Assembly: GCF_030811855.1 (NCBI RefSeq)
Contig: NZ_JAUSRN010000010.1
Coordinates: 97,001 to 161,000, forward strand
Source of the DNA: Variovorax paradoxus
GTDB lineage: Bacteria > Pseudomonadota > Gammaproteobacteria > Burkholderiales > Burkholderiaceae_C
Direction of reading: 5' to 3'
DNA length: 64,000 nt
Shown: piece after piece, positions 55,952 through 64,000 of the stretch
Position numbering within the stretch: position 1 is the stretch's first letter
Layout: each line of letters starts with the position of its first letter
The notes under the pieces: generated by a model
What the model was told of the DNA's origin: nothing
The model's database searches: none
Seen by the model: the letters and a program-made list of their open reading frames with translations, nothing else
Made by a program: the position numbers and the translations under genes

Positions 55952-56338
55952 TCAGCACTTCATTGCCGCCGCCTGTGCGGCGAAAGCATCGCTGGCAGCC
56001 TTGCAGGCCTGGCCCAGTGCGGCCTTGTCGGTGCCCAACGAAGCCCAGGCGGCCTTGGTCTGCTCCACGCTGGCCTTCATTGCATCGGCGGCTGCACCGC
56101 TTTGCGCGGACGCGCAGGCCTGCGCCTTGGACAGGTAGTCGTTGCACTCCTGCGGCAGGTCCGCGGCCGATGCCGTCGGCGCGGTTGCAGCCGGCGGTGC
56201 AGCTGGCGCAGGCGCCGCCGGAGCGGGAGCCGGTGCTGGCGTGGCGGCGGGTGCAGGCGGTGCCGCGGGTGCCTCTTCCTTCTTGGAGCAGGCAGTCAGC
56301 GCGGCGGCCATGGCCACCAGAACGAGAAGTTTTTTCAT
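55952..56338 (-). CDS. Small Ala/Pro-rich lipoprotein inside the atp operon
   Basis: A 128-residue lipoprotein: MKKLLVLVAMAAALTACSKK with lipobox LTAC. A 35-residue Ala/Pro linker follows, then a compact C-terminal domain with spaced cysteines (LPQECNDYLSKAQACAS, LGQACKAASDAF and a terminal KC), reminiscent of DUF5339 proteins. It sits between atpG and atpD, where standard atp operons have nothing. GGGGA is nine bases before ATG. It may be co-transcribed with the synthase, but no role in it is known. Confidence 0.8.
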   Translation of the reverse strand: MKKLLVLVAMAAALTACSKKEEAPAAPPAPAATPAPAPAPAAPAPAAPPAATAPTASAADLPQECNDYLSKAQACASAQSGAAADAMKASVEQTKAAWASLGTDKAALGQACKAASDAFAAQAAAMKC

Positions 56339-56424
56339 TATGCAGAGTCCCCTAAAAAAGGCCTTCGGTTATCGAGCCCGCAGAGCGGACCTCGAATGGC
56401 AATGTGGCCCGGTACATTGCCGCA

Positions 56425-57300
56425 TCAAACACCGGCGGCCGCAGCGGCGCCGGACACGATTTCCGAAAGTTCCTTGGTGATGCCTGCCTGGCGGGTCTTG
56501 TTGTAGACCAGCTTGAGCTCGTTGATCACGTTGCCTGCGTTGTCCGTTGCCGCCTTCATGGCCACCATGCGGGCAGAGTGCTCGGAAGCCATGTTCTCGG
56601 CCACGGCCTGGTAGACCAGCGATTCCACGTAGCGCACCAGCAGCTCGTCGATCACGCTTTGCGCATCGGGCTCGTAGATGTAGTCCCACGAATGCTGGCC
56701 CGCCTCGACTTGCAGCGAGTCTGCGGCCAGCGGCAGCAGCTGCTCGACGAGCGGCTCCTGCTTGATCGTATTGATGAACTTGGTGTAGCACAGGTACACG
56801 GCCGACAGCTTGCCTTCGGCATAGGCGTCGAGCAGCGTCTTGACCGGCCCGATGAGCTTGTCCAGATGAGGCGTGTCGCCCAGGTGGGTGACATGGGCCA
56901 CCACGCGCGCACCGATGCGGTTCAGGAAGCCCAGGCCCTTGCTGCCGATGGCCACCGAGTCGATGGCGATGCCCGCGCTCTGCGCCTCCCGCAGCTTGCC
57001 GGTGACGGCGCGCAGCAGGTTGGTGTTCAAGCCACCGCACAGGCCCTTGTCGCTCGTGACGATGATGAAGCCGATGGCCTTGGCATCGTTCTTCTTCATG
57101 AACGCGTGGGTGTACTCGGGATTCGCCTTGCCCAGGTTGGCCGCAATGTTGCGAATTTTCTCGCTGTAGGGGCGGGCGGCACGCATGCGCTCTTGCGCCT
57201 TGCGCATCTTGGAAACCGAGACCATTTCCATGGCCTTGGTGATCTTCTTGGTGTTTTCCACCGATTTGATCTTGCCGCGGATTTCCTTACCAGCTGCCAT
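56425..57300 (-). CDS. atpG: F1 ATP synthase gamma subunit
   Basis: A 291-residue gamma subunit forming the rotating central stalk. N-terminal helix [32 protein letters not shown] and C-terminal helix [35 protein letters not shown] are the hallmark paired coils; [20 protein letters not shown] lies between. Normal length. Confidence 0.97.
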   Translation of the reverse strand: MAAGKEIRGKIKSVENTKKITKAMEMVSVSKMRKAQERMRAARPYSEKIRNIAANLGKANPEYTHAFMKKNDAKAIGFIIVTSDKGLCGGLNTNLLRAVTGKLREAQSAGIAIDSVAIGSKGLGFLNRIGARVVAHVTHLGDTPHLDKLIGPVKTLLDAYAEGKLSAVYLCYTKFINTIKQEPLVEQLLPLAADSLQVEAGQHSWDYIYEPDAQSVIDELLVRYVESLVYQAVAENMASEHSARMVAMKAATDNAGNVINELKLVYNKTRQAGITKELSEIVSGAAAAAGV

Positions 57301-57321
57301 GAGTGCTCCTTGTCCGGCCGA

Positions 57322-58875
<1,554 letters not shown>

Positions 58876-58923
58876 GACTCTTTCCTTCTTTCTTTGAGGC
58901 TACAAGTAGAGGGCTGAAGACCG

Positions 58924-59454
58924 TCAGGCCGCCAGCGCAACTTTCATTTGTTCAAGGCGCGCTTTGACGGAGGTGTCGAGCACCTCGTCGCCGACCACCA
59001 CACGGATGCCGCCGATCAGTTCCGGCTCTTGCTGGACCGTGACCTGCAGCTTGCGGGCGAAACGCTTTTCGAGCGCGGCCGCCACATTGGCCAGAGCCGC
59101 GGCGTCGATTGGAAAGGCGCTGTAGACCACGGCGTCGGACGAACCGCTCTTCGCATTGGCCAGTGCCCGGAACTGCTTCGCAATTTCCGGCAGCACCGAG
59201 AAACGCCCGTTGTCCAGGAGCGCACCCAGGAAGTTCTGGGCATTGGCAGTCAGCGGTGCACCGAAGGCGCCGGCGACCACACCGAGAACCTGTTCGGCCG
59301 TGGCCTTGGGGTTGTCGGCGAACTGCTTGAGTTCCGAGTTGGCCGCGATGGCGGCCACCTTGTCGAGCCATGCGCTGGTTCCGGCGACGTCGGACGACGA
59401 CGCCTTGAAAAGCGCTTCGGCGTAGGGACGTGCGATGGTGGCGAGTTCTGCCAT
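58924..59454 (-). CDS. atpH: F1 ATP synthase delta subunit
   Basis: A 176-residue delta (OSCP) subunit: [15 protein letters not shown] at the N-terminus, [26 protein letters not shown] in the middle, and the C-terminal [28 protein letters not shown]. It joins F1 to the b-subunit stator. Confidence 0.96.
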   Translation of the reverse strand: MAELATIARPYAEALFKASSSDVAGTSAWLDKVAAIAANSELKQFADNPKATAEQVLGVVAGAFGAPLTANAQNFLGALLDNGRFSVLPEIAKQFRALANAKSGSSDAVVYSAFPIDAAALANVAAALEKRFARKLQVTVQQEPELIGGIRVVVGDEVLDTSVKARLEQMKVALAA

Positions 59455-59462
59455 GGCTTCTA

Positions 59463-59933
59463 TCAGAGTTCGGTCTGCAGGCGGGCAAGCAAATCGGCGT
59501 GAACGCCCGCATTCACTTCCTTGCGCAGAATCTGCTCTGCGCCCTTGACGGCCAGTGCGGCAACCTGCTCGCGCAGTGCTTCGCGCGCCTTCAGTGCCTG
59601 CTGGTCGGCTTCGACACGTGCAGCAGCAACGATCTTGTTGCCTTCTTCGGTCGCGCGGGCCTTGGCCTCTTCAACGATGGCCTGGGCGCGACGTTCGGCG
59701 TCGGCAAGACGTTGCGCGGACTCATTGCGTGCCTGGCCCAGTTCGGCTTCCACGCGCTTGTTGGCGGCGGACAACTCGGATTTGGCCTTGTCGGCTGCAG
59801 CGAGGCCTTCGGCGATCTTCGCAGCGCGGTCGTCCAGCGCCTTGGCGATCGGCGGCCACACGAACTTCATCGTGAACCCGACCAGGATCAGGAACACGAT
59901 CATCTGAACGATCAGGGTACCGGTAATGCTCAC
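59463..59933 (-). CDS. atpF: F0 ATP synthase b subunit
   Basis: A 156-residue stator subunit. One N-terminal membrane helix ([24 protein letters not shown]) is followed by a long polar coiled coil rich in Ala/Glu/Arg. Length and pattern agree with E. coli AtpF. Confidence 0.96.
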   Translation of the reverse strand: MSITGTLIVQMIVFLILVGFTMKFVWPPIAKALDDRAAKIAEGLAAADKAKSELSAANKRVEAELGQARNESAQRLADAERRAQAIVEEAKARATEEGNKIVAAARVEADQQALKAREALREQVAALAVKGAEQILRKEVNAGVHADLLARLQTEL

Positions 59934-60010
59934 TTTTCACCCTCTCTTTGGGATTGAATGCGAAGCCATTCCACGGAAGGGAACGACGTCACGGGTCCGA
60001 CGAGAAAGAC

Positions 60011-60334
<324 letters not shown>

Positions 60335-61204
60335 TCAGTGGTGATCGTGAGCCTGGCCGATGTAGACCAGCGCCAGCATCATGAACACGAAGGCTTGCAG
60401 CGTGATGATCAGGATGTGGAAGATGGCCCAGGCCGTGCCCGCGATGATGTGGCCGATGGCCAGGCCGATGCCGGTGGCCGACAGCGTGAAGGCACCGCCC
60501 ATCAACGCGATCAGCAGAAAGATCAGTTCGCCGGCGTACATGTTGCCGAACAGACGCATGCCGTGCGAGACCGTCTTGGCGACGAACTCGATCATCTGCA
60601 TGGCGAAGTTGAACGGATACAGCGCCCAGTGGTTGCCGAACGGCGCAGTGAAGAGCTCGTGCACCCAGCCGCCCAGGCCCTTGATCTTGATGTTGTAGAA
60701 CAGGCAGACCAGCAGCACGGCAACCGACATGCCCATCGTCACCGAGAGGTCGGCCGTGGGCACGACACGCAGGTAGGCGTGGTGCGGGTCTTCACCGGCG
60801 ATGCCGAAGATCTTGGCCCAGATTGCCGGGAACAAATCGACCGGGAACAGGTCCATTGCGTTCAGCAGGAAGATCCACACGAAGATGGTGAGCGCCAGCG
60901 GAGCGACGAACTTGCGGCTGGTGGCGTTGTGCACGATGCCCTTGGCCTGCTGGTCGACCATTTCGACCAGGAGCTCGACGGCCGCTTGAAAACGCCCGGG
61001 AACACCCGAAGTAGCCTTGCGGGCCGCGAGCCAGAGCAGCCAGCAACCCAGCATGCCCAACGCGATCGAGAAAAAGAGCGAGTCGAAATTGAATACCGAG
61101 AAATCCGCAACACCTCCGGGCTTGGAGCTTTGCAGGTGCGTCAAGTGGTGAATGATGTATTCACCCGCGGTCTGACCATGTTCCGCAGCGTTTTCAGCAG
61201 CCAT
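60335..61204 (-). CDS. atpB: F0 ATP synthase a subunit
   Basis: A 289-residue membrane subunit holding the half-channels. Conserved helix [24 protein letters not shown] contains the essential Arg. [13 protein letters not shown]-like [17 protein letters not shown] and [21 protein letters not shown] end the protein. Five to six membrane segments. Confidence 0.97.
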   Translation of the reverse strand: MAAENAAEHGQTAGEYIIHHLTHLQSSKPGGVADFSVFNFDSLFFSIALGMLGCWLLWLAARKATSGVPGRFQAAVELLVEMVDQQAKGIVHNATSRKFVAPLALTIFVWIFLLNAMDLFPVDLFPAIWAKIFGIAGEDPHHAYLRVVPTADLSVTMGMSVAVLLVCLFYNIKIKGLGGWVHELFTAPFGNHWALYPFNFAMQMIEFVAKTVSHGMRLFGNMYAGELIFLLIALMGGAFTLSATGIGLAIGHIIAGTAWAIFHILIITLQAFVFMMLALVYIGQAHDHH

Positions 61205-61208
61205 TCAG

Positions 61209-61694
61209 TTACTCGTCTCTATGTTGCCGGCGCCGGGGCGAGAACATCACCGCCAACCAGGCCGCCTTCATTGTCACCACCAAGCCGACCAGCATTGCAG
61301 GCCAGCTCAGCGCCGTAATCAGCCTTGGCGCCGCGAACAACATCGCAAGCGACAAGGCCATCTTGACCATTTCCCACAGGAAGAACCCAACCACCGCAGT
61401 GCCCGGATTCAGGGAAGAAAACCGGCCGGTCAACCCCCGTGCGAACACCGCAGCAGGAATGACCACCGCGATCGCACCGTAAGCGGCGGACCAACCCAGA
61501 TTTTGCCTCCCCGTCAGTCCCCAGGCGGCCAACGCCACCAGCAGACCGACAACCAACTGCCCCGCGATGACCCACCAAAGGGAAATCGAGGGATGCCTTG
61601 CTCGCAGTTCACGCGCCTCATCGGCGGTCAACGGCTTGTATTCCGTGTCGAGGTCTTCAGCGACCCCTTCATCTTTTCGGGCGATTGTTTTCAT
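61209..61694 (-). CDS. atpI: ATP synthase assembly protein AtpI
   Basis: A 161-residue membrane protein with four predicted segments (WWVIAGQLVVGLLVALAAWGL, AYGAIAVVIPAAVFARGL, TAVVGFFLWEMVKMALSLAML and WPAMLVGLVVTMKAAWLAVM). First gene of the atp operon and thought to help c-ring assembly; poorly conserved in sequence. Five bp from atpB. Confidence 0.85.
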   Translation of the reverse strand: MKTIARKDEGVAEDLDTEYKPLTADEARELRARHPSISLWWVIAGQLVVGLLVALAAWGLTGRQNLGWSAAYGAIAVVIPAAVFARGLTGRFSSLNPGTAVVGFFLWEMVKMALSLAMLFAAPRLITALSWPAMLVGLVVTMKAAWLAVMFSPRRRQHRDE

Positions 61695-61741
61695 TTCGAA
61701 TGAAGCCCGGATGACGACCCAGAATTTCTACAAAGCCATTG

Positions 61742-61747
61742 ATTATA
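61742..61747 (-). promoter_or_regulatory. Candidate -10 box of the atp operon
   Basis: A perfect TATAAT on the minus strand, 48 bp before the atpI ATG. The expected -35 position holds GC-rich sequence (GCCGGA), so it would be a weak or activator-dependent promoter. Confidence 0.5.
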
Positions 61748-61851
61748 AGTAAAAACCCAGCCCGTCCGGCCACTTGAAGTGTCGCCGTTGCAAATCGAGG
61801 CTTCGCAGGCTGACGAGAACCCGACTTGGCGCACGCAACCATAATTCCTGC

Positions 61852-62745
61852 ATGCATCCTCTCACTGCCGCACTTCCCAACACGCTCTGCTACCTCGACG
61901 GCGAATACACCGCCGTCAAGGATGCCAAGGTCAGCGTGCTCGACCGTGGCTTCATTTTCGGCGACGGCGTCTATGAGGTCGTCCCCGCCTATGGTGGCCA
62001 GCCCTTCTGCTTCGAAGAACATATGGCGCGGCTCGATCGTTCGCTGACCGAGTTGCAAATTGCCAATCCACTCACGCTCGCCGAGTGGCGCGGCATCGTG
62101 ATGCGCTTGATTGCCCCGGGTGGCGATGCACCGCAAGCCGTCTACTTCCAGGTCACCCGCGGCGTTGCGCCGCGCGACCATGCGATGGTCAAGGGCCTCC
62201 AGCCTACCGTCTTCGTGATGGTGAACCCGCTGCCACCGGTGTCCGATGCGGTGCGCGCCAAGGGCGTGACCTGCGTGACCGCAGACGACTTCCGCTGGCA
62301 GAAGGCCCACATCAAGAGCACCAGCCTGCTGGGCGCCGTGCTCTCCCGGCAGATCAGTGTCGAGGCCGGCGCGGCAGAGACCGTCATGTTCCGTGGCGAC
62401 TGGCTCAGCGAGGCTTCGTCGAGCAACGTATGGATGGTGAAAGACGGCGTGCTCATCGGCCCGCCCAAGGACAACCTCGTGCTCACCGGCATCCGTTACG
62501 GCCTGCTCGAACGCCTGTGCAAGGAAGGCGGCATTCCCTTTGCGCTGCGGCGCGTTTCGCGCGATGAAGTCTTCAGTGCCGACGAACTGATTCTGTCCTC
62601 GGCCAGCAAGGAAGTGCTGCCCGTCGTCGCGCTCGACGGCAAGACCATTGGCAATGGCCATCCCGGCCCCATCTACAAGAGCTTGTATGCGGCCTACCAG
62701 CAGGCCAAGCAACGCAACGCTGAGAAGCAAGGAGCCCCGGCATGA
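61852..62745 (+). CDS. dat: Class IV aminotransferase, D-amino-acid transaminase type
   Basis: A 297-residue PLP enzyme of fold type IV. Landmarks: VSVLDRGFIFGDGVYEVVPAY, QVTRGVAPRDHA, the PLP-lysine region IKSTSLLGAVLSRQ, and LSEASSSNVWMVKDG with TGIRYGLLERLCKEGG. Sequence alone does not separate D-amino-acid transaminase from BCAT or ADC lyase; the position beside ybeD-lipB-lipA is typical of dat in betaproteobacteria. ATG 61852 is favoured; no strong RBS. Overlaps ybeD by ATGA. Confidence 0.85.
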   Translation: MHPLTAALPNTLCYLDGEYTAVKDAKVSVLDRGFIFGDGVYEVVPAYGGQPFCFEEHMARLDRSLTELQIANPLTLAEWRGIVMRLIAPGGDAPQAVYFQVTRGVAPRDHAMVKGLQPTVFVMVNPLPPVSDAVRAKGVTCVTADDFRWQKAHIKSTSLLGAVLSRQISVEAGAAETVMFRGDWLSEASSSNVWMVKDGVLIGPPKDNLVLTGIRYGLLERLCKEGGIPFALRRVSRDEVFSADELILSSASKEVLPVVALDGKTIGNGHPGPIYKSLYAAYQQAKQRNAEKQGAPA

Positions 62746-63050
62746 CCGAGAACACGACCGACGCAGTCACCACACCCATTCCCGATCCGCGCAAGGAATC
62801 GCTGATCGAATATCCCTCGCAATTTCCGATCAAGGTCATGGGCGTCAAGGTCGATGGCTTCGTGCATGCGATCACCCAGATTGCCGAGCGCTTCGATCCG
62901 GCCTTCGACGCCACCACGGTCGAGCTGCGCGACAGCAAGGCGGGCAACTACCTGGGCGTGACCATCACCGTGACCGCCACCAGCCGCGAGCAGCTCGACG
63001 ATCTCTACCGCGCGCTGTCGGCCCATCCGTCGGTCAAGGTCGTTCTCTAG
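62742..63050 (+). CDS. ybeD: DUF493 family protein YbeD
   Basis: A 102-residue DUF493 protein with an ACT-like fold: [64 protein letters not shown]. Thought to be regulatory and commonly next to lipB. Coupled to dat by a 4-bp overlap. Confidence 0.93.
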   Translation: MTENTTDAVTTPIPDPRKESLIEYPSQFPIKVMGVKVDGFVHAITQIAERFDPAFDATTVELRDSKAGNYLGVTITVTATSREQLDDLYRALSAHPSVKVVL

Positions 63051-63060
63051 GCAGGACCTG

Positions 63061-63762
63061 ATGCCGCTGGCAGAGCAACCGACGGGCACCGCCATCGCAC
63101 CGCGCTGGCTGGGCCGCGTCGGCTATGCCGAGACCTTTGCGGCGATGAAGCAGTTCACGCTCGATCGCCAGCCAGAAACCCCCGACGCGCTATGGATGTG
63201 CGAGCACTCCCCCGTGTTCACGCAAGGCCTCGCGGGCAAGCAGGACCACATCCTGAACCCCGGCGACATTCCCGTCGTGCAGACCGACCGCGGCGGCCAG
63301 GTCACCTTCCACGGCCCTGGCCAGGTGGTCGGCTACCCGTTGATCGACCTTCGGCGGGCGGGCTACTACGTGAAGGAATACGTTTACCGCATCGAGGAAT
63401 CGGTGCTGCGCACGCTGGCCCACTTCGGCGTAACGGGGCATCGCGTGCCGGGCGCGCCGGGCATCTACGTGCGGCTGGACGACCCGTTCTCGCATGCGGC
63501 GCTGACCGGCCCGCTGCCCGCCAGCGACCCGTTCCGGGGCCTCGGCAAGATCGCCGCGCTCGGCATCAAGGTGAGCCGCCACGCCACCTATCATGGGGTC
63601 GCACTCAATGTCGACATGGACCTCGAACCCTTCTCGCGGATCAATCCGTGTGGTTATGCGGGCCTGCAAACGGTCGATCTTTCTACAATCGGCATTCAAA
63701 CCACATGGGAAGAGGCTGCCCGCGTCCTGAGCCAGAAGCTCACTACCTACCTGGCGCCCTAA
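63061..63762 (+). CDS. lipB: Lipoyl(octanoyl) transferase LipB
   Basis: A 233-residue octanoyltransferase moving octanoyl from ACP to lipoyl domains. Landmarks: [45 protein letters not shown], the catalytic-Lys loop [24 protein letters not shown] and the acyl-site Cys in [17 protein letters not shown]. Upstream of lipA. Confidence 0.96.
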   Translation: MPLAEQPTGTAIAPRWLGRVGYAETFAAMKQFTLDRQPETPDALWMCEHSPVFTQGLAGKQDHILNPGDIPVVQTDRGGQVTFHGPGQVVGYPLIDLRRAGYYVKEYVYRIEESVLRTLAHFGVTGHRVPGAPGIYVRLDDPFSHAALTGPLPASDPFRGLGKIAALGIKVSRHATYHGVALNVDMDLEPFSRINPCGYAGLQTVDLSTIGIQTTWEEAARVLSQKLTTYLAP

Positions 63763-63769
63763 CAATCCA

Positions 63770-64000
63770 ATGAGCACCACCGAAGTCGTCCGCGACGCCC
63801 AGAGCGCCGAAAACTACAACCCGCTGGCCAAGCAGAAGGCCGCGGCCAAGCTTTCGCGCATCCCCGTCAAGGTGGTTCAGGGCGAAGTGCTCAAGAAGCC
63901 CGAGTGGATCCGCGTGAAGGCCGGCAGCCCCACCACCCGCTTCTACGAGATCAAGCAGATCCTGCGCGAGAGCAACCTGCACACGGTTTGCGAAGAAGCC
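63770..64000 (+). CDS. lipA: Lipoyl synthase LipA (5' part)
   Basis: The first 77 codons of lipoyl synthase, the radical-SAM iron-sulphur enzyme that inserts two sulphurs into octanoyl groups. The N-terminus shows [30 protein letters not shown] and [20 protein letters not shown], whose Cys is the first auxiliary-cluster ligand. It runs off the window end. 7 bp after lipB. Confidence 0.95.
   Translation, partial: MSTTEVVRDAQSAENYNPLAKQKAAAKLSRIPVKVVQGEVLKKPEWIRVKAGSPTTRFYEIKQILRESNLHTVCEEA

Overview
The window is a GC-rich proteobacterial chromosome segment. Gene content, gene order and protein character point to a Burkholderiales bacterium of the Comamonadaceae, most likely Variovorax or a close relative. 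Supporting evidence is the rsmI / yraN-diaA-dolP cluster, the complete atpIBEFHAGDC operon, dat-ybeD-lipB-lipA, and a rut pyrimidine operon beside a RutR-type regulator. This assignment is an inference from the sequence alone.

Layout. 1-3.8 kb holds a dehydrogenase 3' end, the envelope/replication cluster dolP-diaA-yraN with divergent rsmI, and a glutathione transferase. 3.8-5.45 kb holds an azoreductase divergent from a LysR regulator. 5.6-11.75 kb is a lower-GC accessory island ending at a tRNA-Arg gene. It carries a GIY-YIG/DUF4357 protein, a degenerate stretch, a NYN-domain nuclease, a RelE/ParE-like toxin, a fused restriction-methylation-recognition protein, and a truncated IS1595-type zinc-ribbon protein whose stop overlaps the methylase start. 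11.87-18.6 kb is an acrR/acrAB-oprM-type RND efflux locus with a visible TetR operator. 18.7-21.5 kb has a cytochrome c5, a conserved unknown, a YheT-type hydrolase and a SnoaL-like protein.

21.6-34 kb is the nitrogen-scavenging region. rutABCDEF (no rutG) is followed by convergent rutR, then by a second seven-gene operon: 2-oxoglutarate/Fe(II) oxygenase, VOC protein, BMP-type binding protein, ABC ATPase, two permeases and a cysteine hydrolase. Both operons carry a sigma-54 -24/-12 promoter and a RutR-like inverted repeat, so they look like one nitrogen-responsive regulon. The second operon may be an undescribed uptake and degradation route for a nucleobase-like compound.

34-38.4 kb has a Rossmann protein, lemA with two TPM-domain proteins, pdeM and trxC. 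38.4-46.4 kb holds the ligase-associated DNA repair set (Lhr-type helicase, ATP-dependent ligase, MBL exonuclease) and glutamine-dependent NAD synthetase. REP-like palindromic repeats have expanded inside the coding frames at two junctions of the repair operon. 46.4-53.8 kb has a pair of related small proteins and a ROK-regulated sugar ABC operon with a Gfo/Idh/MocA oxidoreductase. 53.8-61.7 kb is the ATP synthase operon, interrupted by a small lipoprotein gene between atpG and atpD. 61.8-64 kb holds a D-amino-acid-transaminase-like gene, ybeD, lipB and the start of lipA.
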